From Arthrobacter sp. 18067 (lineage in GTDB: Bacteria > Actinomycetota > Actinomycetes > Actinomycetales > Micrococcaceae): 64,000 nt of DNA. Where the stretch lies: contig NZ_CACSJJ010000004.1 in assembly GCF_902706295.1 (NCBI RefSeq), forward strand, positions 62,001 through 126,000. The letters run 5' to 3'. This document shows positions 31,913 to 40,986 of this stretch, one piece after another. The notes under the pieces were generated by a model that was given only the letters and a program-made list of their open reading frames with translations, had not been told where the DNA came from and searched no databases. Position 1 is the first letter of the stretch, and the number at the start of each line of letters is the position of its first letter. Position numbers and translations under genes: made by a program.

Positions 31913-33625
31913 TTAGCCCGCTGTGAGGACCTGGCCCACGGCAGCGGAGATGGCTTCCTTGATCCGCGCATGGAGTGCCCGCAGGCTTGCCCGGTCCACG
32001 CGCACCTCCACAACGGTGCGCCCCTTCAGCGGCGACTTGAGTGCGTCGGCGAGTTCCGCCGTCGTGCTTACCGCTTGGTGCCCGACGCCGTACGCCGCCG
32101 CGAGTGCCGCGATGTCCACGGAGTGGGGGGTACCAAAGAGGCGTTCGACGGCGGTGCCATAGGCGTCCGAGTCTTCGACGGCACCGTGCTCCAGCAGCGC
32201 GAAGATGGCTCCCCCGGAGTCGTTGAGCACCACGATGCGAAGGTCCGGAACGGGCTCGCCGTGTCCGAGGAGCAGTCCCCCGGCGTCGTGGAGGAACGTG
32301 ACGTCGCCCAAGAGGACCGTGGTCTCACGTCCGCTGCCCAGCGCAATTCCCGTTGCCGTGGCGATGGTGCCGTCGATTCCGGCGAGGCCACGATTGGCGT
32401 AGACCGTGGCGATGGGTTCGGTGTGGGGCTGTCCGGCGAGGTCCACATCCCGAATGCCGTTGGAGGACCCCAGGACCAGCTGCCCGCGGGAGTGTTCCCA
32501 AACGGTTGACCCAACGGACGGACCGTTGGCAAGTGCCTCTCCGGCGAGCACTACGTCAAGGCCGTGTTGGGCGGCAGCACCGGCAAGGAGCCAGGAATCC
32601 AGCCATTCCGCAGACCCTCGACCGGCAAAATCAGCCAGTTCGGGGAGGGTCTCGATGGGTGTTTCGCGGCGTCGGCCGGCCTCGTACCAAGCGACGGGGA
32701 CTGGTTGGTAGATCGCGGATTCCACGGACTCGCGCGCCAGCAAGGATGCGACGGGACGGGACAGGGTTGCCCGGCCAAACAGGACCACCCGTTCGATCGG
32801 GGCGGGCGATTCGGGTCCGAAGTGCTCCAACAACACCCGGTACGGTCCCACAGCGTTCGGGCCGAAGCGTGCATTGGATGACGGTTCGGCCAGCAGCGGC
32901 AATCCGTGGGCGCGTGCGAAGGCTTCGGCCACAGGACCGGCGTCGTGGCCCGCGAGGACTACAGTGCGTCGCTCGGTTAGTTCGCTCGGGGCCGCCGACA
33001 GATCGAGTGCCTGAGGTCCGGCGTCGTAATGGAACACGCCGTGTCCCGCGGCCGTCGGCAAGGCGTCACCGGGTGCCGGGACCAAAGGATCCCGGAACGC
33101 AAGGTTCACTTGGACGGGCCCCGGAGGGGTGTCTTCGAGGGCTCCCGTTGCTGCGTACAGCGCAGTAGCAAGGGCTTTTTGGGGATGGTCACCGGCAGGG
33201 ACGTCGACGGCGAATCGTACGTGCTCGCCAAACAGGTCCATTTGGACGGTGGTTTGGTTGGCCCCGGTTCCGTGGAGCTCCTCCGGACGGTCCGCCGAGA
33301 TGACGATCACGGGAACGGCGGAATGGTTCGCTTCCATGACGGCCGGTAGAAGGTTTCCAACAGCTGTTCCAGACGTGGTCACCACGCCAACGGGGGCCTC
33401 GGTGGAGAGGGCAAGCCCCAAAGCCGTGAACCCGGCATCGCGTTCGTCAATCCGGACGTGGAGCCGAACTCTTCCCGCAGCTTCTGCTTCCGCGAGGGCG
33501 TAGGCCATGGGCGCCGACCGTGAACCCGGCGCCACCACCACGTGCCGCACGCCGCCGTCGAGCAGGGCCGTAACGGCTATCCGGGCGGCGGCGATTGATG
33601 TCAGAGAGTCCTGGGAAGTCACCAT
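31913..33625 (-). CDS. menD: 2-succinyl-5-enolpyruvyl-6-hydroxy-3-cyclohexene-1-carboxylate synthase
   Basis: ThDP-dependent enzyme joining isochorismate with 2-oxoglutarate in menaquinone synthesis. The 570 residues show VVVAPGSRSAPMAYALAEA at the N-terminus, IDERDAGFTALGLAL (with the catalytic Glu of the Pyr domain), VTTSGTAVGNLLPAVMEA, SADRPEELHGTGANQT, and the ThDP/Mg2+ site LGDVTFLHDAGGLL...VVLNDSGG. These are standard MenD features. ATG 33625 is followed at once by GTG 33622, which lies six bases after a TAGACT -10 candidate; a leaderless GTG start (one residue shorter) is therefore likely. It is a monocistronic men gene. Confidence 0.94.
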   Translation of the reverse strand: MVTSQDSLTSIAAARIAVTALLDGGVRHVVVAPGSRSAPMAYALAEAEAAGRVRLHVRIDERDAGFTALGLALSTEAPVGVVTTSGTAVGNLLPAVMEANHSAVPVIVISADRPEELHGTGANQTTVQMDLFGEHVRFAVDVPAGDHPQKALATALYAATGALEDTPPGPVQVNLAFRDPLVPAPGDALPTAAGHGVFHYDAGPQALDLSAAPSELTERRTVVLAGHDAGPVAEAFARAHGLPLLAEPSSNARFGPNAVGPYRVLLEHFGPESPAPIERVVLFGRATLSRPVASLLARESVESAIYQPVPVAWYEAGRRRETPIETLPELADFAGRGSAEWLDSWLLAGAAAQHGLDVVLAGEALANGPSVGSTVWEHSRGQLVLGSSNGIRDVDLAGQPHTEPIATVYANRGLAGIDGTIATATGIALGSGRETTVLLGDVTFLHDAGGLLLGHGEPVPDLRIVVLNDSGGAIFALLEHGAVEDSDAYGTAVERLFGTPHSVDIAALAAAYGVGHQAVSTTAELADALKSPLKGRTVVEVRVDRASLRALHARIKEAISAAVGQVLTAG

Positions 33626-33683
33626 TCCAGTCTATTGGCGCCCGCCGTCCCCCACGTTCTCTCACGTACCGCCCCCTTTCGGC

Positions 33684-33797
33684 CAACCCTCTCGCACCCA
33701 TTCCCCCTTAAACCCCAACCCTCTCGCACCGAATCCCCCTTAAACCCAAACCCTCTCGCACCTACCCACCGGAAGGTGTTGGGAGGTGCGAGAGGGT
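33684..33797. repeat. Three 32-bp direct repeats plus an inverted copy (CCCTCTCGCACC)
   Basis: AACCCTCTCGCACC occurs at 33685, 33717 and 33749, each 32 bp apart, the first two followed by nearly identical CCCCCTTAAACC stretches. A reversed copy, AGGTGCGAGAGGGT, lies at 33784-33797. It can pair with the third unit (33750-33763) in a 14-bp stem. A degenerate second reversed copy (33817-33830) runs into the phosphatase stop codon. The hairpin probably ends the phosphatase transcript, while the direct repeats upstream of menD look like slippage duplications. Confidence 0.8.
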
Positions 33798-33828
33798 CGG
33801 CCCGCAGGGCGTGGAAGGTGATAGAGGG

Positions 33829-35919
33829 TTACTTGCGGAAAACCTGCACGATCGACGGACGCGGGGCGCGGACGGCACCAGCTGCAGGAGTGGCTCCGGC
33901 CGGCACGTAATCCGGGAAGAAGGAGTTCTGCGCTGCGAACGAACCCTCTTCACCCGGGTGCTGGACGGCGACGAACACTGTTCGCTCTTCGTCGTGGACG
34001 ATCGGTCCACAGGTCTCGGCGTCTCGGGGCACGGCGAGGAACTGCTCCACCTTGCCGCGTTCGCGGCCCTCGAGCGTGACCTTGAACAGACCATCGGCGT
34101 AGCCAATGGTGGAAGGAGCGCCATCGGTTGAAATCCAGAGGTTGCCGACCGAGTCGAACGCCACGTTGTCCGGGCAGGAAATCGGCGAGACCTTGTCCGC
34201 GGGGAATCCGGAGAAGTAGGTGGAGGTGTTCTTGGCGGGATCACCGGCCACCAGCAGGAGGTTCCAGTTGAACTTGGTCCCCGTCTGCTCGCGCCCTTCG
34301 GTGATTTCCACGATGTGTCCATCGCGGTTCAACGTGCGCGGGTTGACCTCTGTGGCGCCTTCTTTGCCGGCCTTGCCGCGGTCGGAGTTGTTGGTGCAGG
34401 CGACGTAGACCTTTCCGGTGAGCGGGTTCGGCTGGACGTCTTCGCAGCGGTCCATCTTGGTGGGGCCAACCTTGTCGGCGGCGAGGCGGGTGTAAACCAG
34501 AACCTCGGGCACGGACATGCCGGGAACTGCGGACTTACCGTCAACAACCAGGGGCAGCCACTCGCCACTGCCGTCGAAGGCACCATCGGCGGGAAGCTTT
34601 CCTGTGCCATCGATCTCCGCGGCCGGAGAATCTCCCGTGAACTTGGCCACGTAGAGGTCGCCTTCGGAGAGAAGGGCCATGTTGTTCCGGCGGGCTTCCT
34701 TGGAGTCACCGGCCTTGTACTTGCCCTTGGAGACGAACTTGTAGAGATAGTCGAAGCGTTCGTCGTCACCCATGTACGCCACTACCTTGCCGGAGGGGGC
34801 AACAATGACGTTGGCGCCTTCGTGCTTGAAGCGGCCCATGGCGGAGTGCTTCTTGGGTGTGGAGGTGGGGTCGAACGGATCAACTTCCACAATCCAACCG
34901 AAGCGGTTGGTCTCGTTGGCGTAGCCGGAGTTGCGGGTGTCGAAGCGCGGCTCGTCGAGTTCCCACTTACGTGAGGTGGGGTTGGCCGTGATGCCGTAGC
35001 GTTTGTCGCCATCGCTTGTACCGGGTGCGGCGAAGTAGCCGTTGAAGTTCTCTTCGCCGGAGAGGATGGTGCCCCACGGGGTTGTTCCGCCGGAGCAGTT
35101 GCCCAGCGTGCCCTTGATCCACCGGCCCGCAGGGTCATCGATGGTCTTGACCAGGTTGGTGCCTGCTGCGGCGCCGGTCAGTTCGTAGACCGTGTCAGTG
35201 AGGAAGCGCCGGTTCAGGGGTGCGCCCTGGACATAGTTCCACGGCTTGTTCTTGTTCTTGCGTTCCAGCTCAACCACCGCGAGCCCGTGCCCGGCCCGGC
35301 CAATGGCACGTGCCTCGGCGGGGTCAAAGCCCACGGGCAGCATGATGTTCTCATTGGTGTACTCGTGGTTGGTGAACAGCACGGCACGGCGATCCTTGGA
35401 ACCCGGGATGGGCAGGATGTCCGTGTAGTCGTTGTTGTAGCCGAACTGTCGGGCCTGGGCTGCGGCGGTCTGCGCGTTGAGGTCGAAGGCCGGGGAATCG
35501 GCGAACAGGGGGTCGCCCCAGCGGATGATCGGCTTCCAGTCGAAGCCTTCGGGCACGGTGAAAGCGTCCACAGCTGCATCTACTGGCTTGATGGCAGAGA
35601 ACTTGAGCTTGGACTTCTCGAAGCCCTTCTTCGCAGCCTCGGAGAGTCCGTTGCCGGAGTCAGCCACCGCGGTTTCGGCACCGGTTACAGCACCACCGAG
35701 TACGACGGCGAGCGCACCGGCGGCGCCGAGGCCAAGGGCGGCGCGGCGGGACATGGCCGTTGAGGCAATGTCGCGAAAGTAGCCGTTGGCGCTGGTGTTG
35801 CAAACATCGCCCGAACAGGCGTTATCGCACTTCAGGGCACACGTAACGGGGCTGCGCTTGCCCTTGGTGTGGCCGAGCATGGGGAGCAGCGCAAACGTGC
35901 GTCCGGTGGTTTCAGACAT
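33829..35919 (-). CDS. PhoX/DUF839-family phosphatase, Tat-exported
   Basis: Secreted Ca2+/Fe-dependent alkaline phosphatase-like protein of 696 residues. The Tat signal is unusually far in (residues 58-85): SRRAALGLGAAGALAVV. It is preceded by a Cys-rich segment CALKCDNACSGDVCNTS that is typical of actinobacterial DUF839 proteins. The body is beta-propeller-like, with FTNHEYTNENIMLP, GNCSGGTTPWGTILSGEENF, TNRFGWIVEVDPFDP, MGDDERFDYLYKF, ARRNNMALLSEGDLYVAKF and CEDVQPNPLTGKVYVACTNN; these match PhoX-type metal-site regions. GGAAGG nine bases before ATG 35919 is the ribosome-binding site. No clear Pho box could be seen upstream. The likely role is phosphate scavenging. Confidence 0.9.
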   Translation of the reverse strand: MSETTGRTFALLPMLGHTKGKRSPVTCALKCDNACSGDVCNTSANGYFRDIASTAMSRRAALGLGAAGALAVVLGGAVTGAETAVADSGNGLSEAAKKGFEKSKLKFSAIKPVDAAVDAFTVPEGFDWKPIIRWGDPLFADSPAFDLNAQTAAAQARQFGYNNDYTDILPIPGSKDRRAVLFTNHEYTNENIMLPVGFDPAEARAIGRAGHGLAVVELERKNKNKPWNYVQGAPLNRRFLTDTVYELTGAAAGTNLVKTIDDPAGRWIKGTLGNCSGGTTPWGTILSGEENFNGYFAAPGTSDGDKRYGITANPTSRKWELDEPRFDTRNSGYANETNRFGWIVEVDPFDPTSTPKKHSAMGRFKHEGANVIVAPSGKVVAYMGDDERFDYLYKFVSKGKYKAGDSKEARRNNMALLSEGDLYVAKFTGDSPAAEIDGTGKLPADGAFDGSGEWLPLVVDGKSAVPGMSVPEVLVYTRLAADKVGPTKMDRCEDVQPNPLTGKVYVACTNNSDRGKAGKEGATEVNPRTLNRDGHIVEITEGREQTGTKFNWNLLLVAGDPAKNTSTYFSGFPADKVSPISCPDNVAFDSVGNLWISTDGAPSTIGYADGLFKVTLEGRERGKVEQFLAVPRDAETCGPIVHDEERTVFVAVQHPGEEGSFAAQNSFFPDYVPAGATPAAGAVRAPRPSIVQVFRK

Positions 35920-35997
35920 GGGGGAAGACCTTCCAGAGGATGTATCGGGTTCCCGTTGAGCCTTTCAGCGGAATCCGAATCTGAGAGGTCCCTCTGG

Positions 35998-37014
35998 TTA
36001 AGGATCGGTGAACAAACCGTGCTGGTTTCCCTCGAGTACCGAGTGCACCCGCCGGAGACGGTCCAGCCACCAGTCGCGACGCTCCCCCGATGCCGCGTAC
36101 TGCTCAAGCAGCCCCGGATCGGCGACGCTTTCGCGCAACGTGATGGCGCCGTCGTCAGCCACCAGGGGGTCCAGCGTGATATCTGAGGCGAACAGCGAAA
36201 CGGTTCCCAGCCCACAGGCGTAAGGAAGGGAAGGGAGAGCCGCTGCCAGCGCGAGCCCGGCTCGGATACCCACCGAGGTATCAAGGGCGGAGCTGACGAC
36301 GGCGGGCAGCCCCGCCTGCTCCACGATGTCCAGGGCCCGCTGGACTCCCCCGAGCGGCGCGACCTTGACCACGATGAGGTCTGCGGCGCCGGCTCTGGCC
36401 ACGCGCAGGGGATCATCTTCCTTTCGCACGCTTTCGTCGGCAGCGATGAGGACAGGTGTCCCGGCGGCAACGAGTCTTCGGCGCACTTCGGCCAGTCCCT
36501 CAATGGTGGGGACGGGCTGCTCGGCATATTCAAGGCCAACAGCAGAGAGTTTGCCTAAGGCCTCCACTGCTTGCTCTACATCCCAGCCCCCGTTCGCATC
36601 CACCCGGAGGGCAGCGTCAGGCAGGGCCTCGCGCACCGCTTGCACGCGCGCGACGTCGTCGACTAACTCCTGACCGCGCTCGGCAACCTTGATCTTGACC
36701 GCGTCCACTCGGCCGAACCGGGCCAACACGTCAGGAACACGTTCGGCAGGAACAGCGGGAACTGTGGCGTTGACCGGGATCCTGCCCCTCAGCGGAGGGG
36801 GAAACCCAAGCCAGCCAGCCTCCAGGGCTGCGGCCAGCCAACGGGAGGATTCGTCGTCGTCGTATTCGGGAAAGGGGCAGAACTCGCCCCAGCCCAGCGG
36901 CCCGCGCAGGAGGAGTGTCTCGCGCTCCATGATGCCGCGGAACTTCACGCGCATGGGCAGCGAGACTACGTGGGCGGAGTCGAGGAGTTCTTCGAGGGAG
37001 GGAAGAGCAGGCAT
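35998..37014 (-). CDS. menC: o-Succinylbenzoate synthase
   Basis: Dehydration of SHCHC to o-succinylbenzoate, an enolase-superfamily step of menaquinone synthesis. The 338-residue protein has VKIKVAERG (catalytic KxK), DAALRVDANGGWDV with the metal-binding Asp, LEYAEQPVPTIEGL (Glu), and AADESVRKEDDP (Asp), then VVKVAPLGG with the second Lys. It is of the actinobacterial MenC type, with the capping domain shortened. ATG 37014 lies exactly six bases after TACAGT and has no ribosome-binding site, so a leaderless mRNA is predicted; an upstream in-frame GTG/ATG extension is therefore not used. Confidence 0.93.
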   Translation of the reverse strand: MPALPSLEELLDSAHVVSLPMRVKFRGIMERETLLLRGPLGWGEFCPFPEYDDDESSRWLAAALEAGWLGFPPPLRGRIPVNATVPAVPAERVPDVLARFGRVDAVKIKVAERGQELVDDVARVQAVREALPDAALRVDANGGWDVEQAVEALGKLSAVGLEYAEQPVPTIEGLAEVRRRLVAAGTPVLIAADESVRKEDDPLRVARAGAADLIVVKVAPLGGVQRALDIVEQAGLPAVVSSALDTSVGIRAGLALAAALPSLPYACGLGTVSLFASDITLDPLVADDGAITLRESVADPGLLEQYAASGERRDWWLDRLRRVHSVLEGNQHGLFTDP

Positions 37015-37074
37015 ATTGCCACTGTACCGGCGGCCCGTCGCCTCCATGGAAGGCGAATTGGGCTATGTGGAAAG

Positions 37075-37668
37075 CTACTCCGCCCAGTAGTTCCGAACAC
37101 GCCCGAGGGCGTCGCCGAACTCCTCACCGGGCAGGACGAGTGAACTCTCAGGCATCCCCAGCTCGTCCCAGCGGGCCACCAACTGCGCATCCCCTTCAAC
37201 GGGCAGCGGCCACAGCCAGTACCGCGCGGAGCCATCCACTTGCTCGTCACTTCCGCCGGTGCCACCGCCGCCTTGATGGGTCAGCACGGGACCTATCACG
37301 TCCTCGGAACCTTCAAACATGGACGGGGTGGGGTGTGCTGCGATGGCCTTCCTGCCGTCAGGGAACGCCACTCCGATCATGATGCCTGGCAGGGCGGGCC
37401 GGCTGAAGCTCACCTCCATGACGTCCCGCCATTCCTGGTCTGATTCCTCTTCGCGCCGGACACACCACACCAGGTCCAGCAGGCACCCCGTGGAGTACAC
37501 TTCCAGCAATTTCAGGGCCACCACCATCCTGGGGCTGTTGTAGAGAATCCCACCAACAGGCACGATGCCCGGCAATTCATCCGTCGGTGGGCCGAACCAT
37601 CCGGGCCTCACCGGCTGCGGATGTCGTGGCCGCGCAGGGGGTTCAGGGAGGTCGTCGAAGAAGCTCAT
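37075..37668 (-). CDS. Conserved hypothetical protein
   Basis: A 197-residue soluble protein with no family that I can name. It begins with a Pro-rich segment (FFDDLPEPPARPRHPQP) and has GGILYNSPRMVVALKLLEVY, CLLDLVWCVRREEES, and a WLWPLPVEGDAQLVARWDEL stretch near the C-terminus. The balance of hydrophobic strands suggests a compact alpha/beta protein. It lies upstream of menC with 60 bp between and is divergent from the DUF2510 protein. Codon usage is like its neighbours, and it is a credible gene. Confidence 0.75.
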   Translation of the reverse strand: MSFFDDLPEPPARPRHPQPVRPGWFGPPTDELPGIVPVGGILYNSPRMVVALKLLEVYSTGCLLDLVWCVRREEESDQEWRDVMEVSFSRPALPGIMIGVAFPDGRKAIAAHPTPSMFEGSEDVIGPVLTHQGGGGTGGSDEQVDGSARYWLWPLPVEGDAQLVARWDELGMPESSLVLPGEEFGDALGRVRNYWAE

Positions 37669-37770
37669 AATCCACTCTTACACCACCACACAGACACTGG
37701 GGAGGGGTACCTGACAACCGAGAGACCTCAATCGCGATATTCTCAGAATACGACTCAATGTGGGGGAGAT

Positions 37771-38400
37771 ATGACGCAATCAATGCCCGGTTCCACGACG
37801 CCTCCCGGCTGGTACCCGGACCCTTCGGACCCGCGGTTTGTCCGCTGGTGGGACGGACACGCCTGGACAGCCCACCAGGCTCCGCAGCAGGTGCAGTACC
37901 AGCAGGTTTTCAAGGCTCCTCGGACCCAGATCAGCGCCGAGACGCCGGTTTACAACCCCTTCATCTGGGCGATCACCCTGCTGCCCTTGGTGTCGGTATT
38001 GTTCATGCTCACGTGGCAGCCGGAATTCCGCATCATCACCACACGGCAGGGCGTCACAACCGTCGACCCCCTCTCGATCTACACACCAGGCTATTTCCTG
38101 CTCATGGCATCGAGCTTCGTCATCTACGGACTCTCGGTGTTCTTCGCTTACCTGGACCAGCAGCGGTTGGCGAGGGCCGGCGTCGTACGTCCTTTCCACT
38201 GGGCCTGGGCGTTCCTGAATTCGGTGGTCTATGTCATTGGCCGTTCAGTGATCGTCAACAAAGTGGCGCCCAAACGCGGACTGTTGCCGGTGTGGATCAC
38301 CATCGCCGTTTTTGTGATCAGCATGGTGGTGGCCGGCATTTGGACGTCGAACATGATGCAGACCATGATGTCGTCCTTCGGATATTCCATCTCTACCTGA
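37771..38400 (+). CDS. DUF2510 domain membrane protein
   Basis: A 209-residue protein. Residues 10-40 hold the DUF2510 motif PPGWYPDPSDPRFVRWWDG followed by HAWTAHQ. Four membrane helices follow (WAITLLPLVSVLFMLTW; GYFLLMASSFVIYGLSVFFA; WAWAFLNSVVYVIGRSVIV; WITIAVFVISMVVAGIW). The DUF2510 module is common at the N-terminus of actinobacterial membrane proteins, and its function is unknown. GGGGGA just before ATG 37771 fixes the start. The frame upstream is open but has no such site. Confidence 0.82.
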   Translation: MTQSMPGSTTPPGWYPDPSDPRFVRWWDGHAWTAHQAPQQVQYQQVFKAPRTQISAETPVYNPFIWAITLLPLVSVLFMLTWQPEFRIITTRQGVTTVDPLSIYTPGYFLLMASSFVIYGLSVFFAYLDQQRLARAGVVRPFHWAWAFLNSVVYVIGRSVIVNKVAPKRGLLPVWITIAVFVISMVVAGIWTSNMMQTMMSSFGYSIST

Positions 38401-38411
38401 CACGAAGGAAA

Positions 38412-38427
38412 CCTCACACGCGTTAGG
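38412..38427. promoter_or_regulatory. LacI-type operator upstream of the LacI gene
   Basis: CCTCACACGCGTTAGG differs at only 2 of 16 positions from the perfect palindrome CCTAACACGTGTTAGG at 44262-44277. It adjoins a TAGACT -10 candidate (38428-38433) of the regulator gene. The layout indicates autoregulation. Confidence 0.7.
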
Positions 38428-38461
38428 TAGACTGCTGTCAAAAGATGGAAGGACTCTCCCG

Positions 38462-39514
38462 ATGAACCGCAAGGCCACTGCACTGGACGTCGCCAAGAGG
38501 GCGGGTGTCTCCAGGAGCGCGGTCTCGCTGGTCCTGAATGGCCGCGGCGACGGAAACGTAGCCAAGGAGAGCCAGGACCGGATACGTGCGGCGGCTTTGG
38601 AGCTGAACTACTCCCCCAACGCGATCGCATTGAGTCTGCGGAACCAGCGTTCCCGGGTTATCGGGATCCTGTCCGACGAGGTGGTGGTCAGCCCTTTCGA
38701 CGGCAACATCATCGGCGGTGCTGACGACATCGCCCGCAGCCGTGGTTTCGTCACGGTGGTCATGGACACCGAGCGCGATACCGCCCGGGATGCGAGCGCC
38801 ATCGAGACGCTTCTGGACCGGCAGGTGGATGGGCTCATGTACGTGACCGTTGGCCTGAAACCCATTGACGTGCCACAGGGGATGCTCCGGGTTCCCTCGG
38901 TCCTGGCGAATTGCTACGACGCCCACCCCGAACCTCAGCTGCACCACGTCATTCCGGACGAGGTCTCCGGCGGCCGCGAAGCCACCGAACATCTGTTGCA
39001 ACTGGGGCACCGGGACATCGCGCTGCTCGCCGGCTCGGTGGATTCGCCTGCGGCTCCCCTGCGCGTCCAGGGCTACCGGGATGCATACGCTGCTGCCGGG
39101 CTCACAGCCAACGAGGACCGGATTGTCATGGCCGGCTGGGACATCGATGCCGGCTACCGGGGCGCCATGAAACTGCTCGAGGACGTGTCCCCGGCTGATC
39201 GGCCCACTGCCATCATGTGCGCCAATGACCGCCTGGCCATCGGCGTTACCCTTGCCGCCGCACGCCTGGGACTGAGCGTCCCGGAGGACCTGTCCGTGAT
39301 GGGCTACGACGACGAAGCCCGGATCGCTGACACCATGGTCCCGGCTCTCACCACCATGGCCCTGCCGCTGCGCGAGATTGGCCGCGCCGCCATGACCACA
39401 CTGTTGGACGCCATCGAGGGAACAGAGACCACGGGGAAGGGGACCTCCGTCGAAACGATGGTCCCCTGCCGCCTTGTCACCCGGGAGTCGACCGGCCCCG
39501 CGCCGTCGCGCTGA
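38462..39514 (+). CDS. LacI-family transcriptional repressor of the fructan/sucrose locus
   Basis: A 350-residue regulator. The N-terminal HTH is TALDVAKRAGVSRSAVSLVL, with the minor-groove hinge helix ELNYSPNAIALSLRNQRS. The periplasmic-binding-like core includes SRVIGILSDEVV, LLDRQVDGLMYV, HRDIALLAGSVDSPAAPLR, AIMCANDRLAIGVTLAA and SVMGYDDEARIADTMVP. GGAAGGA eight bases upstream sets the ATG at 38462. It faces the GH32 gene convergently. The palindromes in front of its own gene and in front of the binding-protein gene are its probable sites. The inducer, a fructose-containing sugar, is inferred from the neighbours. Confidence 0.92.
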   Translation: MNRKATALDVAKRAGVSRSAVSLVLNGRGDGNVAKESQDRIRAAALELNYSPNAIALSLRNQRSRVIGILSDEVVVSPFDGNIIGGADDIARSRGFVTVVMDTERDTARDASAIETLLDRQVDGLMYVTVGLKPIDVPQGMLRVPSVLANCYDAHPEPQLHHVIPDEVSGGREATEHLLQLGHRDIALLAGSVDSPAAPLRVQGYRDAYAAAGLTANEDRIVMAGWDIDAGYRGAMKLLEDVSPADRPTAIMCANDRLAIGVTLAAARLGLSVPEDLSVMGYDDEARIADTMVPALTTMALPLREIGRAAMTTLLDAIEGTETTGKGTSVETMVPCRLVTRESTGPAPSR

Positions 39515-39569
39515 ACCAAGCGTCAAACCCTGCACACCAGGCCTCACAAGCACGACGCCGGCCTGCCAC

Positions 39570-40955
39570 CTATGCGGGAAGGCCCAACTCCCACACATCG
39601 GCAGTCGCGCCGTCGGGCAAGGTGAGCTGCCATTCCTCGCCCGGAGCCGGGTAGGCCCGAAGGGTCGTGGCCACGGAACCAGCGCGGTACACCTCCACGA
39701 GGGAAGCATCGATGAAGATCCGGAGCTCCTCCCCCGCTTCCAGGGAGCCTGAGTAGACCACCTGTGCATCGGCTCCCGAACCAAGCACCAGATCCACAGA
39801 GCCTGACGTTGCGGTCGAACCCTGAACCAGAACCTCGGCAAACTCCGGAACCACCAAGGAACCCGCAGCAACAGCAGCACCACGGTACGCCTCAACCGCG
39901 GGCGCAGGAGAGACGACCAGGGCCCCGTCAACCACAGACAGAACACGGGGATGCGTCAGCACACCGGCCCACCCGGCGTCGTCGATTTCTTCCTGGGTGC
40001 GGCCTCGGCGACCGTCACGTCCGGGACCTTCGTTGGCCCACCCCCACAGCAACGCCGCAGGCGCGGACTCAGCAGATCCATTAGAGAGCTGCATGATCTG
40101 CGGGGCGTAGAAGTCGCGGCCAAGATCGGACCTTCCGCCCGAAGTAGCCGCAAACACAGGCAACCCGGTCTCAGGGTCCGCGGTCAGGGAACCGACTAGG
40201 TGCCCCACACCGTTGGCGTGCTCGTGGTTGTCGCCGGAGAGCCACAGCGAGAACATCATGACCCAAGCCGAGCCACCCGAAGAGACAGGCACCTCCACCA
40301 GTTGAGGGCACTCCCAGATCTCAGCCGGAGTGTGGGCGGCGGCCACGGGATCGGCGGTGGTCAGCCAGATCCCCTGGTACTCCCAGGAATCCATGTCCTC
40401 CACGGTGTACAACAGCAAAGCGGCGCGCCCGTCGGACAGGCCCGCTCCCTGCATGGCGTACCGGGCGCCGTTGAAGTGGAAGATGAAGGGATCGCGGACC
40501 GCGGTCACCAGTGGGTCGTTAGGCATTGAGGCCGCAACATGCCCATCTTGCTCCCACGTCACCAAGTCAGAGGAACCGCGGGCAATCACCACCTGCGAGT
40601 GACCGCCGTGGTCCTTGATGCCGGAGTACGCCGCGGTGGGCACACCACCATCGGAAGTCACCACGCCGGTCCAGCACCCAGCGGAGTCGGGTCCGCCTTC
40701 CTGGGGCGAAAGCGCTACGGGGTGTTCTTCCCACTGGACCAAGTCCGCGGAGCTCACATGGCCCCACTGGATCTGAGAGTGCCGCGCGGACGACGGGTTG
40801 TACTGGAAGAACACGTGGTACCGGCCATTGATGTAGCTGATGCCGTTGGGATCGTTGATCCAGCCTTGCGCCGGGCGCGGGTGGAAGCGCGGGAACGCGG
40901 GATCCGGATGCGTCGCCGCAATGGCCAGGGAGGAAATAAGTGCAAGGTCCGTCAA
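39570..40955 (-). CDS. Glycoside hydrolase family 32 (beta-fructosidase / sucrose hydrolase)
   Basis: Hydrolyses beta-fructosidic bonds of sucrose or short fructans. The 461-residue enzyme has GWINDPNGISYINGRYHVFF (nucleophile Asp), TAVRDPFIFHF (the RDP motif), and EIWECPQLVEV (the EC acid/base Glu). The C-terminal beta-sandwich, ending in RIFIDASLVEVYRAGSVATT, is also typical. No signal peptide is seen, so it acts on imported sugar in the cytoplasm. The start is TTG 40955 with AAGGGG six bases upstream. It is the last gene of the ABC importer operon and is 31 bp after the second permease. Whether sucrose, levanbiose or inulin-type oligomers are preferred cannot be told. Confidence 0.92.
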   Translation of the reverse strand: MTDLALISSLAIAATHPDPAFPRFHPRPAQGWINDPNGISYINGRYHVFFQYNPSSARHSQIQWGHVSSADLVQWEEHPVALSPQEGGPDSAGCWTGVVTSDGGVPTAAYSGIKDHGGHSQVVIARGSSDLVTWEQDGHVAASMPNDPLVTAVRDPFIFHFNGARYAMQGAGLSDGRAALLLYTVEDMDSWEYQGIWLTTADPVAAAHTPAEIWECPQLVEVPVSSGGSAWVMMFSLWLSGDNHEHANGVGHLVGSLTADPETGLPVFAATSGGRSDLGRDFYAPQIMQLSNGSAESAPAALLWGWANEGPGRDGRRGRTQEEIDDAGWAGVLTHPRVLSVVDGALVVSPAPAVEAYRGAAVAAGSLVVPEFAEVLVQGSTATSGSVDLVLGSGADAQVVYSGSLEAGEELRIFIDASLVEVYRAGSVATTLRAYPAPGEEWQLTLPDGATADVWELGLPA

Positions 40956-40986
40956 CGGAACCCCTTTCAGAAAGAAGACGAGAGAA

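Noticed and set aside
33684..33797. Possible CRISPR-like array (regular 32-bp period)
   Set aside because: The units are contiguous direct repeats with conserved 'spacers', only three copies exist, and no cas gene is present.
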